Positions 52,399 to 62,082 of a DNA stretch of 64,000 bases are shown here, piece after piece; positions within the stretch are counted from its first letter, which is position 1; each line of letters begins with the position of its first letter. The DNA comes from Archaeoglobus sp. (GTDB lineage Archaea; Halobacteriota; Archaeoglobi; Archaeoglobales; Archaeoglobaceae), in contig JACDNU010000006.1 of the NCBI GenBank assembly GCA_017656505.1, positions 24,126 through 88,125 of the forward strand. Reading direction: 5' to 3'. Made by a program: the position numbers and the translations under genes. Under the pieces are notes generated by a model that saw only the letters and a program-made list of their open reading frames with translations, ran no database searches and had not been told where the DNA came from.

Positions 52399-53409
52399 AT
52401 GGCATCACTGAAGGCTTACATCGCAACTAGGGCTTTGCTGGTGATTCCGACTGTAATCATACTTCTCACCCTTGTGTTTTTCATCCTCCGCATTCTGCCT
52501 GGCGACCCAATAGCATCGATGGTAGGGCAGAAAGTCCCACCTGAGGTGCTTGAAAGGTTGCGGGAGGAGGCAGGGCTTAACAAGCCAATTTACATTCAGT
52601 ACTTCGAATACCTTTTCAACATCATCCATGGAAACTTCGGAAGATCGATGATATGGGGCAAAAGACCGGTTATCGCAGAAATTATGGACAGATTTCCAGC
52701 AACTCTTGAGCTAACAATCTTTGGGTTCATTCTAAGCGTTCTTATAGGAGTTTTCACCGGTTCAATTGCAGCCTTTAAGAGGAATTCAAAGCTCGATGCC
52801 TCGATGAGAATCTACAGCATAATTGCATATTCGCTCTTCATACCATGGTTTGGGATGGTCCTGCAGATGATATTCGGGGTCTACCTCAAGATTTTACCGA
52901 TCGCGGGAAGAATAACACCTGGCGTTGAACCGGAGAGGATAACAACCCTCTACGTTTTGGACTCCATTCTCACACTAAATTTCCAAGCTTTATCTTCTTC
53001 ATTAATTCATCTGTTCCTTCCATCTCTAACTTTGGGAATTGTTCTTTCTGGCGCTTACACGAGGCTTGTGAGAAATAATCTGATCGATATTCTCTCTCAG
53101 GACTTTATCACCGCCTACAGGGCAAGGGGGGTTAAAGACAGGAAGATCGCCCTACACGCGATGAAGAATGCCTTCATTCCAGTAATTACTTTGATGGGTC
53201 TCCAGTTTGCCATACTTCTGGCCGGGGCAGTGCTCACAGAAACGACATTCTCATGGCCGGGTATGGGGACCTTCCTCCTCGAGAGAATTCAATATAGGGA
53301 TTACAATTCTGTCCAAGGAGCAATAGTGTTCTACGCGTTATTCGTGGCTCTGATAAGCTTAATCGTCGATGTGATCTACGCATTGATCGATCCAAGGGTG
53401 AGGTATTAG
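52399..53409 (+). CDS. dppB: dipeptide/oligopeptide ABC transporter permease, DppB type
   Basis: A 336-residue permease with six helices. The N-terminus matches the family (LLVIPTVIILLTLVFFILRI ... LPGDP). The coupling motif is YRARGVKDRKIALHAMKNA near 236-254. A TTTTTTAAACTC element about 25 bases upstream indicates the operon promoter and a leaderless start. It heads the dppBCDF set; no binding-protein gene lies at either end of the operon. Confidence 0.93.
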   Translation: MASLKAYIATRALLVIPTVIILLTLVFFILRILPGDPIASMVGQKVPPEVLERLREEAGLNKPIYIQYFEYLFNIIHGNFGRSMIWGKRPVIAEIMDRFPATLELTIFGFILSVLIGVFTGSIAAFKRNSKLDASMRIYSIIAYSLFIPWFGMVLQMIFGVYLKILPIAGRITPGVEPERITTLYVLDSILTLNFQALSSSLIHLFLPSLTLGIVLSGAYTRLVRNNLIDILSQDFITAYRARGVKDRKIALHAMKNAFIPVITLMGLQFAILLAGAVLTETTFSWPGMGTFLLERIQYRDYNSVQGAIVFYALFVALISLIVDVIYALIDPRVRY

Positions 53410-53421
53410 ACAGGTGAGAGA

Positions 53422-54305
53422 ATGGCCGAGAAACCAAAGGCAAATGTAGAGGTAAAGAATCTCGCAACAAGGATCTTCAAGCCGATAATACCTGAGGCTG
53501 AAGGAAGAAACATGGTGATAGCTGGCTTAATCATAGTTATCACGATCTTGCTTATGGCAGTGCTCGCTGATGTAATAGCCCCTTATAATCCAACGAAGTT
53601 TGCTGGAAAGCCTTTGAGTCCACCATCTCTGCAGAATCCAATGGGTACGGATAATCTTGGAAGGGATATACTCTCTAGAGTGATTTTCGGCTCACGAATT
53701 GTGCTGGTTGTGGTTTTCTCGGCAGCAATGGTATCCATGTCGATTGGCGTACCGATAGGCTTAATTTCAGGCTATTTTGGAGGAAAGCTGGATAGGGCCA
53801 TATCGATGGTCATGGACAGCATGTATGCATTTCCCAGCCTGATTTTAGCCATTGCAATTGCAGCTGTTCTCGGCCCGAGCGTTGTGAATGCAGTGGTAGC
53901 GATCTCTGTTGTTTATGTCCCAACTTATTTCAGGATGGTTAGGGGGCAAACCCTCTCGCTCAAATCCAGACTCTTCGTTGAGGCTGCAAGGGCCGCCGGA
54001 GCAGGAAACACGAGAATAATGTCGAAGTACATCTTCCCGAACCTTGTAACCACTGCAATTGTAGTTTTCTCACTCAGCATAGCCGATGCCATTCTTACGG
54101 AAGCTGGCCTGAGCTTCTTGGGCTTCATAGTCACAGCTCCAACTCCAGACTGGGGTTTCGATCTCAGCTCTGGGAGGCCGTATTTGCCTTCAGGCTATTG
54201 GTGGATGATAACCTTCCCAGGTTTCATGGTTATGCTCCTTGCTTTAGGATTCGCACTGATCGGAGAAGGCCTCAGCGAAGTTTACGCTCCAGGGAGGGAG
54301 AGATG
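53422..54305 (+). CDS. dppC: dipeptide/oligopeptide ABC transporter permease, DppC type
   Basis: A 294-residue second permease. The segment HPLSPPSLQNPMGTDNLGRD-like is seen as SPPSLQNPMGTDNLGRDIL; EAARAAGAGNTRIMSKYIFP is the ATPase-coupling loop. It pairs with the DppB subunit to form the channel. The gene begins 12 bases after dppB and its stop overlaps the start of the first ATPase gene. Confidence 0.93.
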
Positions 54306-55277
54306 ATGGTCGCTGAATCTTTGGCTTCGAATAATAAAGTCCTCAAGATCAGGAATCTCAGCACCCATTACTTCTCAAGGAGAGGAGTCCTCAAAGCAGT
54401 CGATCGGGTTTCTATGGATCTCAGAAAGCAGGAATTCATCGGTATAGTTGGAGAGAGCGGATGCGGAAAGTCAACACTCGCCTTTTCAATAATGAGACTT
54501 ATCCAGCCCCCGGGGAAGATAGTCGAGGGCGAGATCCTCTTCAACGGAAAGGATCTGTTGAAGTTGAAAGATGAGGAGATGAGGAGAGTTAGAGGCAAAG
54601 AAATCGGGATGGTCTTCCAAGACCCCATGACAAGTTTGGATCCGCTTGAAAAGATCGGAGACCAGATCGTCGAAACGATTCAGATGCACGAAGATGTGGA
54701 TAAGAAGGAGGCTCTCGAAAAGGCTATGAAATTGCTTGAGAGCGTTGGATTGCCGGGAGATAGGGTAAACTACTATCCTCACCAACTCAGTGGCGGTCAA
54801 AGGCAGAGAGTGATGATAGCTCTGGCAATAGCTTTAAATCCGACGCTGCTGATAGCCGATGAGCCTACGACAGCTTTAGATGTAATAGTTCAAGAGAAGA
54901 TAATGGAGATTCTGGAGAAAATGAAAAGAGAGGGAAGGTCGATAATCCTGATAACCCACGACTTCTCTCTCGCGGCTGAGAAGAGCGACAGGATACTTAT
55001 AATGTACGCCGGATGGATTGTGGAGATGGGAGATTCGATGAAACTTGTGGCAGAACCTTTACACCCCTACACGAAAGGTTTAATCGAATCGGTTCCAGAT
55101 ATATGGCTGGCGAGAAAGATAAAAACGATGCCGGGATTTCCGCCGGATCTGATAAATCCTCCTCCCGGCTGCAAGTTCCATCCGAGATGCCCGAAAGCAA
55201 AGGAGATATGTAAGCGGGAAGAGCCACCATTGATTGAGGTGAATGGCAGACTCGTGAAATGCTGGCTTTACGAATGA
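54306..55277 (+). CDS. dppD: dipeptide/oligopeptide ABC transporter ATPase, DppD type
   Basis: About 323 residues from ATG 54306, preceded by GGAGGG seven bases upstream; the reading frame is open further 5' but that part lies within dppC. Walker A is GESGCGKST, the signature LSGGQRQRVMIALAIA, Walker B LLIADEPTTALD. The C-terminal oligopeptide module ends PPGCKFHPRCPKAKEIC, with further Cys; in related transporters these four cysteines bind an iron-sulfur cluster. It forms a heterodimer with the following ATPase. Confidence 0.93.
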   Translation: MVAESLASNNKVLKIRNLSTHYFSRRGVLKAVDRVSMDLRKQEFIGIVGESGCGKSTLAFSIMRLIQPPGKIVEGEILFNGKDLLKLKDEEMRRVRGKEIGMVFQDPMTSLDPLEKIGDQIVETIQMHEDVDKKEALEKAMKLLESVGLPGDRVNYYPHQLSGGQRQRVMIALAIALNPTLLIADEPTTALDVIVQEKIMEILEKMKREGRSIILITHDFSLAAEKSDRILIMYAGWIVEMGDSMKLVAEPLHPYTKGLIESVPDIWLARKIKTMPGFPPDLINPPPGCKFHPRCPKAKEICKREEPPLIEVNGRLVKCWLYE

Positions 55278-55299
55278 GAGAATGGGAACGAGGTGAAGA

Positions 55300-56286
55300 A
55301 TGAGCGAAATTCTGAGGGTTGAGAACCTGAAAAAGTATTTTCCCGTTCAAAAATCATTCATAGAGGTTTTCTTCTCGAAGGAATTGGAATTCATAAGAGC
55401 AGTTGACGATGTGAGCTTCTCTGTGGAGGAGGGTGAGATACTCTCTCTTGTTGGAGAGAGTGGCTGTGGGAAAACTACAGTCGGAAGAATGCTCGTCGGG
55501 CTCGAAGAGCCGACATCAGGCAAGATAATCTTCAAGAACAAGGATCTAACAAGTTTGGAAGGAGAGGAAAGGAGGGCGATGCATCGCCATCTCCAGATAA
55601 TATTCCAAGATCCATACGCTTCTCTCAATCCAAAGATGAAGATAGGAGATCATCTCATCGATCCCTTGCTGATTCACGGATTGGCTTCGAATAGCGAGGC
55701 TAAAGAAATAGCAATGGAGATGCTTGAGAGGGTTGGTCTCGTGCCTGCCGATCAATTCTTCAATCGGCTTCCTTACCAGCTCAGTGGCGGCCAGAGGCAG
55801 AGGGTTGCGATAGCAAGGGCGATGGTGCTCAAGCCGGAATTTGTGGTTGCCGATGAGCCGGTTTCGATGATAGATGTTTCCTTAAGGGCAGCGATCCTCA
55901 ACCTTTTGCTCTCTTTCAAGGATGAGTACCGCTTAAGCATGCTCTTCATAACCCACGATTTAAGCGTTGCAAGGCTCGTTGGAGACAGAATTGCCGTTAT
56001 GTACTTAGGAAAGATAGTCGAGATCGGAGATGTGGATGAAGTTGTTCAGGAGCCGAAGCATCCTTACACCGCTGCTCTGCTTTCAGCCGTTCCGAGCTTT
56101 GAGAAGAAAGATTTGAGGATTGACATAAAGGGTGATGTCGCAAATCCGAGAAATCCACCTCCGGGATGCAGATACCATCCGCGGTGTCCCTTTGCCAAGA
56201 AGGAATGTAAGGAGGTCGAGCCCGAGTTGACTGGAGACAGGCATAGGGTTGCGTGCCACTTTCCTTTGGAGATAAAGATTGATTGA
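55300..56286 (+). CDS. dppF: dipeptide/oligopeptide ABC transporter ATPase, DppF type
   Basis: A 328-residue partner ATPase: Walker A GESGCGKTT, signature LSGGQRQRVAIARAMV, Walker B FVVADEPVSMID, and C-terminal PPGCRYHPRCPFAKKEC. Compared with usual DppF the Walker B end reads DEPVSMIDVSLRA, typical of this archaeal branch. Last gene of the transporter. A hairpin at 56293-56320 follows immediately and may end both this and the convergent gene. Confidence 0.93.
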   Translation: MSEILRVENLKKYFPVQKSFIEVFFSKELEFIRAVDDVSFSVEEGEILSLVGESGCGKTTVGRMLVGLEEPTSGKIIFKNKDLTSLEGEERRAMHRHLQIIFQDPYASLNPKMKIGDHLIDPLLIHGLASNSEAKEIAMEMLERVGLVPADQFFNRLPYQLSGGQRQRVAIARAMVLKPEFVVADEPVSMIDVSLRAAILNLLLSFKDEYRLSMLFITHDLSVARLVGDRIAVMYLGKIVEIGDVDEVVQEPKHPYTAALLSAVPSFEKKDLRIDIKGDVANPRNPPPGCRYHPRCPFAKKECKEVEPELTGDRHRVACHFPLEIKID

Positions 56287-56292
56287 TATTGA

Positions 56293-56320
56293 TTGAGATT
56301 GGTATTCCAACTGATCTCAA
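56293..56320. terminator. hairpin between convergent dppF and secreted-protein genes
   Basis: TTGAGAT (56293-56299) pairs with ATCTCAA (56314-56320), and inside it TGG-TATT-CCA adds three pairs. It lies 7 bases after the dppF stop and 24 before the convergent gene's stop, so it may act as a two-way terminator or transcript end. Confidence 0.4.
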
Positions 56321-56343
56321 TTGATCTCGAGTGATCCTGATTC

Positions 56344-56883
56344 TTATTCTGCTGTCTCGTGTATCGCCAACACGTCAAAGCTGATCTCATAGCTGCCTTG
56401 AGGAGCATACGGCTCGAAGTAGAGCTTTACATTCAGCTCCTTCTGGCTATTGCTTGCTACAGTAAACACATCACCATCTAAGGCAGAAGAGCCTTGCTCA
56501 ATTCTTATTTTCCCCATCTTTATGTCTGAAGCTGTCAAATTACCGCTTGAATCTTCATCGGAGTAAAAATACCATATTCCGTTCCCCGCTAACACTACGA
56601 TGTAGCTCTCGGAACCATGCCTGACTGCTAGATTTGCAATCCTTCCGTTAAAGCTGAAATCTCCCTCATTTTTCACAAGAACGCTCCCGCTATCACAGAA
56701 TCCGTCGTTATCGCTGTCTTCCAAGGAAATTGTAGCTTCATTTCCCCCATTTATCGAAACGAGAGAGCCAGTAGTTTCTGCGGTAAGCGTAACGTTTCCA
56801 ACGAGGTAAACGATCTCTCCTACGGCGATTCCGAAAAGAATTGCGATTGCTATTCCTAATTTCAGTTTTGAGATTCTAACCAT
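56344..56883 (-). CDS. exported protein of unknown function
   Basis: About 179 residues if started at ATG 56883 (MVRISKLKLGIAIAILFGIA), which gives a clean N-terminal signal/anchor helix; ATG 56904 is an alternative and the frame stays open to 57015. The mature part has alternating beta segments (TGSLVSINGGNEATISLEDS, NDGFCDSGSVLVKNEGD, SYIVVLAGNGIWYFYSDEDS) and one Cys, and its tail PYAPQGSYEISFDVLAIHET recalls TasA/camelysin-like secreted beta-sandwich proteins, though I cannot assign it. Divergent from the MBL-fold gene. Confidence 0.6.
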   Translation of the reverse strand: MVRISKLKLGIAIAILFGIAVGEIVYLVGNVTLTAETTGSLVSINGGNEATISLEDSDNDGFCDSGSVLVKNEGDFSFNGRIANLAVRHGSESYIVVLAGNGIWYFYSDEDSSGNLTASDIKMGKIRIEQGSSALDGDVFTVASNSQKELNVKLYFEPYAPQGSYEISFDVLAIHETAE

Positions 56884-57043
56884 TACATTCCCGAAGCTTT
56901 GCATAGCCTTTAACCTAACGCGGGTTTGAGGAAGTGGGGAAATTTTGGCAATCTTGATCGAATTGTTTATGCTGCTGGGTATCAGCTCCATCAAACTCTC
57001 AAAGAAGAAAAACAATTAATATTCCAACTTCCAAATTCGTTTT

Positions 57044-57970
57044 ATGAAAATACTTGAACTTTCAGATGAGCTTTATCTCGTCGATTTACCCCTCCCCAAA
57101 ACGGGATTCAGGAGATTTATAAGCTCATGGGTTTTTAAAAGCGGAAATAAAGCATTTCTGGTTGATGTTGGAGCTTCTGCCAGTATAGAAAAGCTTAACG
57201 AAGCTTTGGAATATCTTAAGGTTAAAAAGGTAGAATTTGTCTTAATAACTCACATCCACATAGACCATGCCGGCGGGCTCGGAGATTTCCTCTCCTACCA
57301 TCCTGAGGCGAAAGTTATCGTTCATGAAAAGGGTGTAAAACATCTCCTCAATCCAAAAAAATTGTGGGAGGGGAGTATTAAGGTTCTTGGAGATCTTGCC
57401 CTTCTTTATGGAGAAATCAAACCCGTTCCAGAAGAGAATTTTGCAGATGGAAAGCTTGAGTTTGAGGGAAGTGAGATTAGAGTTGTGAAAACACCCGGGC
57501 ATGCGCCGCATCACCAAAGCTACGTTTACGATAGATACCTATTTGCTGGAGAGGCTTTGGGCGTGCACCAGTATTTGAAGATTAGGGATTTCTACATGCG
57601 CCCCGCAACCCCTCCAAAATTCGTCTACGAGGTTGCAAAGGAGTCCATAGAAAAGCTGCAGAAGCTTGGAGATCTGACCGTTTGCTTCGGTCACTTCGGG
57701 TATGAGGAGGGTAGCTCCAAGATCATCGAAAACTCTGCAAAACAGCTCGATCTCTGGGTTGAAACCGTAGAAGACATTGCATGTGAAAAAGGATATCAAG
57801 AAGAGGCGGAGATTATTCAGCACTCAAGAGAGGAGCTTATACGTTCCGATCCTCTTTTTGCCAAATACACGTATCTGGATGATGATATAAAGCAAAGGGA
57901 AGATTACTTCATCGAAAACACTTTGAGAGGAATGGCTGGATACGTAAAAGAGAGGTTCTGCCCGGATTGA
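57044..57970 (+). CDS. metallo-beta-lactamase-fold hydrolase
   Basis: A 308-residue MBL-fold enzyme. The metal signature is LITHIHIDHAGGLGDFL, with further His/Asp ligands in VVKTPGHAPHHQSYVYD and CFGHFGYEEGSSKI. Such enzymes hydrolyse thioesters, phosphoesters or lactams with two metals; the substrate is not predictable. A helical C-terminal extension (about 220-308) follows the core. No ribosome site is visible before the ATG. Divergent from the exported protein gene. Confidence 0.88.
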   Translation: MKILELSDELYLVDLPLPKTGFRRFISSWVFKSGNKAFLVDVGASASIEKLNEALEYLKVKKVEFVLITHIHIDHAGGLGDFLSYHPEAKVIVHEKGVKHLLNPKKLWEGSIKVLGDLALLYGEIKPVPEENFADGKLEFEGSEIRVVKTPGHAPHHQSYVYDRYLFAGEALGVHQYLKIRDFYMRPATPPKFVYEVAKESIEKLQKLGDLTVCFGHFGYEEGSSKIIENSAKQLDLWVETVEDIACEKGYQEEAEIIQHSREELIRSDPLFAKYTYLDDDIKQREDYFIENTLRGMAGYVKERFCPD

Positions 57971-58061
57971 AATTTTTACTTCCGTTGCTTTATTTTCATT
58001 CCGCTCATCGTATTCATTCCTGAGAATAGGGTTTTAAACCCAGGAGTACAATCTTCCACGA

Positions 58062-59777
58062 ATGCAGTACGCTCAGGGTAACATCCATGACGGCTCCTAC
58101 AAAGAGGCATGTCTGGAAATTGCCACCAGATTGCTCGAACTTCCGGAATCAAAGGTAGATAAGAGTATCATCGAGAAGATCAAGAAGGAGGTTTCAAAAA
58201 AATACAGGCTACCAAGACTTCCATCGAATCCGGAAATCTCCAAGGCTTTCGATGAGATTTTTGAAGATGAAAACATGGAAATAAACGCAGTAAGCGCAGT
58301 AAACGTGGAGAAGCTGAAGAAGCTGGAGAAGTTGAAGAAGATACGAAAAGTTTTGAAACTGAAGCCGGTAAGAACGATTTCTGGAGTTGCTGTTGTCGCA
58401 GTCATGAGCTCTCCTGCTCCCTGTCCGCATGGAAGGTGCGTTCCCTGTCCGGGCGGCAAAAACACTCCACAAAGCTATATCGGCAAAGAACCAGCTGCGA
58501 TGCGCGGGATGCAGCACGGCTACGATGCTTTCAAGCAGGTGACGGCCAGACTTAAAGAGCTGAAGGAAATTGGCCATGTCGTGGAGAAGGTCGAAATAAT
58601 CGTTATGGGTGGAACCTTTCCTGCGAGGGATAAACCTTACCGCGATAGCTTCATCCTTGGAATATACAACGCATTGAACCTCTTCGAAAGCAAAACAAAA
58701 CCATCAGATAGTATAGAAGATGCCAAGGCTAAAAATGAGAGAGCTAAGGCGAGATGCATCGGCATGACCTTTGAAACCCGCCCGGACTACTCGAAAACGA
58801 ATCACATCAGAGAGATGCTCGAATACGGAGGAACGAAAGTTGAACTTGGGGTGCAGAGCATCTACGACGACGTTCTTGAACGGATTAAAAGAGGTCATGG
58901 AGTTGAGGAAAGCATAGCGGCAACCGAGCTTTTGAAAGATGCGGCATTTAAAGTCGGTTACCATATAATGCCAGGATTGCCTGGGAGCAGCTTCAAAAGA
59001 GATCTCAGGATGTTCAAGGAAATCTTTGAAGATCCAAGATTTAAGCCCGATTATTTAAAAATCTATCCCACGCTTGTTGTTGAGGGCACAGAGCTTTACG
59101 AGATGTACAAACGAAGGGAATATCAGCCTTATACAACAGATGAGGTTGCAGAACTGATAGCGAGGGCGAAGAAACATTTTCCAAAATGGGTGAGGGTTCA
59201 GAGAATCCAGCGGGATATTCCCGTTAAGTATGCGATCGGTTTGGATAAGGGAAATCTCAGGCAGCTTGTCCACGAGAAGCTGAAGGAGTATGGTTGGAAG
59301 TGCAGATGCATAAGATGCAGGGAGATAGGGCATGGCCTGGCTTTGATCGGTTTGGGAGGCGAGAAAATCGAGGGGGGCGAGAAAATTGAGGAGATTCTCT
59401 CAAACTCTGAAATAGTTGTCGAGAGATATAAAGCTTCGAATGGATTCGAGTACTTCATAAGCTTTGAGAATCTGGATTATGATCTCTTAGCAGGCTTCAT
59501 AAGGCTGAGGGATGGAAAGCCGTACTTCAAAGAAATCGAAGGTCATGCGCTGATCAGAGAGCTCCATGTTTATGGCACGTCAATTCCAATAGGAAAAAGC
59601 GATGAGGAAGCAGTACAGCACAGGGGAATTGGTGAGAAGCTGCTTGAGCAAGCCGAGGAGATCGCAAGAGAGAAGTATGATAGAATAGCTGTTATAAGCG
59701 GAGTTGGGGTAAGGAACTACTACAGAAAGCATGGCTACAGAAAGCGCGGAAATTACATGGTGAAGAGGCTTGTGTGA
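58062..59777 (+). CDS. elp3: tRNA uridine-34 modification enzyme Elp3 (radical SAM/acetyltransferase)
   Basis: A 571-residue archaeal Elp3, which starts carboxymethyl modification of U34 using SAM and acetyl-CoA. The radical SAM site is CPHGRCVPCPGG; ETRPDYSKTNHIREMLEYG and QSIYDDVLERIKRGH follow. The GNAT half has HRGIGEKLLEQAEEIA and GVRNYYRKHGYRKRG. An 18-base in-frame tandem repeat at 59358-59393 inserts GEKIEG beside GEKIEE, likely in a loop. A TTTTAAACC element about 26 bases upstream suits a leaderless transcript. Confidence 0.96.
   Translation: MQYAQGNIHDGSYKEACLEIATRLLELPESKVDKSIIEKIKKEVSKKYRLPRLPSNPEISKAFDEIFEDENMEINAVSAVNVEKLKKLEKLKKIRKVLKLKPVRTISGVAVVAVMSSPAPCPHGRCVPCPGGKNTPQSYIGKEPAAMRGMQHGYDAFKQVTARLKELKEIGHVVEKVEIIVMGGTFPARDKPYRDSFILGIYNALNLFESKTKPSDSIEDAKAKNERAKARCIGMTFETRPDYSKTNHIREMLEYGGTKVELGVQSIYDDVLERIKRGHGVEESIAATELLKDAAFKVGYHIMPGLPGSSFKRDLRMFKEIFEDPRFKPDYLKIYPTLVVEGTELYEMYKRREYQPYTTDEVAELIARAKKHFPKWVRVQRIQRDIPVKYAIGLDKGNLRQLVHEKLKEYGWKCRCIRCREIGHGLALIGLGGEKIEGGEKIEEILSNSEIVVERYKASNGFEYFISFENLDYDLLAGFIRLRDGKPYFKEIEGHALIRELHVYGTSIPIGKSDEEAVQHRGIGEKLLEQAEEIAREKYDRIAVISGVGVRNYYRKHGYRKRGNYMVKRLV
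59358..59393. repeat. in-frame 18-bp tandem repeat within elp3
   Basis: GGCGAGAAAATCGAGGGG (59358-59375) is followed by GGCGAGAAAATTGAGGAG (59376-59393), 16 of 18 bases identical, encoding GEKIEG then GEKIEE. Confidence 0.85.
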
Positions 59778-59825
59778 GGTTTAAGTAATCTGTGGCTAAA
59801 TTGTGTGATTAAGTACTGAATAATT

Positions 59826-59844
59826 CCTAAACGATCGGTTTAGG
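59826..59844. promoter_or_regulatory. perfect inverted repeat upstream of a possible short gene
   Basis: CCTAAAC (59826-59832) and GTTTAGG (59838-59844) are exact inverse copies around GATCG. It lies 49 bases after elp3 and just before the GGTGA site of the short frame at 59854. It could be a terminator stem for elp3 or a protein-binding site. Confidence 0.4.
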
Positions 59845-59853
59845 TGACTTGAA

Positions 59854-59982
59854 ATGAAAAGCGATATGCTTTCGAATTTTGCAGCCCTGACATCTAATTC
59901 TGCCCTTTTTTTATCTCTTTTATCCCAAAAAAGAATTTTATTTTCTGAAGAATCGCAAAACATCATTGAAAGACGAAAATAG
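59854..59982 (+). CDS. possible 42-residue protein
   Basis: An open frame of 42 codons (MKSDMLSNFAALTSNSALF at the start, IIERRK at the end), preceded by AGGTGACTTGAA, a good ribosome site. No TATA box is evident before it and I recognise no family; it contains an eight-T run that would otherwise look like a terminator. Hence only a candidate. Confidence 0.3.
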   Translation: MKSDMLSNFAALTSNSALFLSLLSQKRILFSEESQNIIERRK

Positions 59983-59987
59983 AAAAC

Positions 59988-59996
59988 TATTAAATA
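59988..59996 (+). promoter_or_regulatory. TATA box for the sucCD-sdhAB genes
   Basis: TATTAAATA, about 48 bases before the sucC ATG (60040), followed by a GGTGATCGG ribosome site directly at the start codon. Confidence 0.5.
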
Positions 59997-60039
59997 CGTT
60001 CTGAAATTTATGCTGATAGATAATAAAAAAGGTGATCGG

Positions 60040-61185
60040 ATGAAGTTATACGAGCATCAGGCTAAACAGGTATTCTCGAAGCACGGCATAAGGGTTCCGC
60101 AAGGCAAGGTTGCTCATTCTCCCGCTGAGGTTGCGGAAATTGCTGAGAAGCTTCCGGGGGATGAAGTGGTTCTTAAATCTCAAGTTCTCGTAGGCGGAAG
60201 GGGAAAAGCGGGTGGAATTGCGATAGTGAAGAAGAGTGAAGCGGCGGAAAAATCGAAGGATCTGTTCGGGATGGAGATCAAAGGTTTGAAGGTCGAAAAG
60301 CTGCTTGTTGAGGAGAAACTCGACATTCAGAAGGAGATGTATGTTGGCATGACTCTGGATAGGGAGAATAAAGGCATAGTCCTGCTTGCAAGCTCCGTTG
60401 GTGGGATGGATATAGAGGAAATTGCCGCGAAGCATCCAGACAAGATTGGAAGAAAAACCGTCAATCCAGTGTGGGGACTTTGGGATTATCAGGTCAGAGA
60501 GTTACTTTACGATGCAGGAATTCCAAAAGAATATTTCAGGGACGTTTTCGGGATTGTTAAAAGACTTTACAGCATTTTTGTTAGATACGAGGCTGAACTT
60601 ACGGAGATAAACCCGCTCGTCGTCACACCAACGGGAGTCTACGCGGCAGATGGAAGGCTTAACATCGATGATAACGCTCTCTATCGCCAGAAAGAGGTTG
60701 CAGAATTTAAGGAATACGCCGGTTCCGAGCTCGAAAAGGAGGCTGAGTCGAAGGGAATCAACTACGTCAAGCTCGAAGGAAATATCGGTGTCATTGCAAA
60801 CGGAGCAGGTATGTCGATGGCGACGATGGATCTGATTTATTTGGAAGGTGGTAAGCCGGCGAACTTCCTCGACATAGGAGGTGGAGCCTCTGCGGATCTC
60901 GTTAAGGCTTCAATCGATCTGATTACGAGAGATCCATCGGTTAAGGTTATTTTCGTTAACATCTTTGGCGGGATAACGAGGTGCGATGTTGTTGCTGAGG
61001 GGCTTGTTAAAGCCTTTTCAGAGATAGAGATGCAGCTTCCAGTAGTTCTAAGGCTTGCAGGGACGAATGAGGAGGAAGGAAGAAGGATAATAGAAGAATA
61101 CATGGAGAAAAATCCAAACAAGCTCGTTCTTGTGAAGACGATGGAAGAGGGGGCTAAAAAAGCGGTTGAGCTTGGAGGTGGGTAA
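60040..61185 (+). CDS. sucC: succinyl-CoA synthetase (ADP/GDP-forming) beta subunit
   Basis: A 381-residue ATP-grasp subunit of the TCA-cycle enzyme joining succinate and CoA. It begins MKLYEHQAKQVFSKHGIRVP; VLKSQVLVGGRGKAGGI, VEEKLDIQKEMYVGMTLD, LTEINPLVVTP and NGAGMSMATMDLIYLEGGKP are hallmark segments. GGTGATCGG precedes ATG 60040; the ATG at 60010 in frame lacks such a site. It directly abuts sucD, whose ATG follows the sucC stop. Confidence 0.96.
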   Translation: MKLYEHQAKQVFSKHGIRVPQGKVAHSPAEVAEIAEKLPGDEVVLKSQVLVGGRGKAGGIAIVKKSEAAEKSKDLFGMEIKGLKVEKLLVEEKLDIQKEMYVGMTLDRENKGIVLLASSVGGMDIEEIAAKHPDKIGRKTVNPVWGLWDYQVRELLYDAGIPKEYFRDVFGIVKRLYSIFVRYEAELTEINPLVVTPTGVYAADGRLNIDDNALYRQKEVAEFKEYAGSELEKEAESKGINYVKLEGNIGVIANGAGMSMATMDLIYLEGGKPANFLDIGGGASADLVKASIDLITRDPSVKVIFVNIFGGITRCDVVAEGLVKAFSEIEMQLPVVLRLAGTNEEEGRRIIEEYMEKNPNKLVLVKTMEEGAKKAVELGGG

Positions 61186-62055
61186 ATGGCGATAATAGCG
61201 GATGAAAACACCAAAGCTGTAGTCCAAGGAATTACCGGCTATCAAGGCTCGTTTCACACGGAGAGGATGCTGAAGTTCGGCACGAAGATAGTTGCCGGAG
61301 TTACACCTGGAAAAGCCGGAGAGAAAGTTCATGGAGTTCCAGTCTTCAATACCGTGAGAGAAGCTGTGGAGGAGACAAAAGCAAATGCTTCGGTAATTTT
61401 TGTCCCTCCAGCTTTCGCCGCCGATGCGGTTTTCGAGGCGATTGAAGGCGGAATTAAGGTTGTTGTTTGCATCACCGAAGGAATTCCCGTCCATGACGAG
61501 TTGAAAATGTACTGGAAAGCCAAGCAGAATGATGTTATCCTAATAGGCCCCAACTGTCCGGGTGTGATGAGTCCCGGTAAGTCGCATCTCGGCATCATGC
61601 CAGCCGACATTTTCAAGCAGGGAAACGTTGGGATAGTTTCCAGAAGCGGAACGCTCACGTACCAGATAGCATACAACATCTCAAATCTCGGATTAGGCCA
61701 ATCAACCGTGGTAGGAATAGGAGGAGACCGCATAATCGGCTCGGATTTCATAGATATACTGAAGATGTACGAGAAGGATGATCAGACCGAGATAATAGTT
61801 CTGGTTGGCGAAATCGGGGGTACTGACGAAGAAAATGCAGCTGAATTCATAGCCTCCGAGATCTCAAAGCCGGTAGTAGGATACATAGCCGGAATCACAG
61901 CCCCGCCTGGGAAGAGGATGGGTCATGCCGGGGCGATAATAGAAGGTGGGAAAGGCACCGCCGAATCTAAGATAAAAGCTTTGGAGAATGCTGATGTAAA
62001 GGTTGGCAAAACGCCGATGGAAGTTGCAGAAATAGTCAAATCCTTGCTTAAATGA
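61186..62055 (+). CDS. sucD: succinyl-CoA synthetase alpha subunit
   Basis: A 289-residue CoA-binding subunit. [18 protein letters not shown] is the CoA-binding start, [16 protein letters not shown] and [17 protein letters not shown] are conserved, and the phosphorylated His is in [18 protein letters not shown] near residue 246. It is immediately downstream of sucC with GGAGGTGGG as ribosome site. Followed after 27 bases by sdhA. Confidence 0.96.
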   Translation: MAIIADENTKAVVQGITGYQGSFHTERMLKFGTKIVAGVTPGKAGEKVHGVPVFNTVREAVEETKANASVIFVPPAFAADAVFEAIEGGIKVVVCITEGIPVHDELKMYWKAKQNDVILIGPNCPGVMSPGKSHLGIMPADIFKQGNVGIVSRSGTLTYQIAYNISNLGLGQSTVVGIGGDRIIGSDFIDILKMYEKDDQTEIIVLVGEIGGTDEENAAEFIASEISKPVVGYIAGITAPPGKRMGHAGAIIEGGKGTAESKIKALENADVKVGKTPMEVAEIVKSLLK

Positions 62056-62082
62056 TTTCAGCTTTAACTGAGAGGTGAATGG

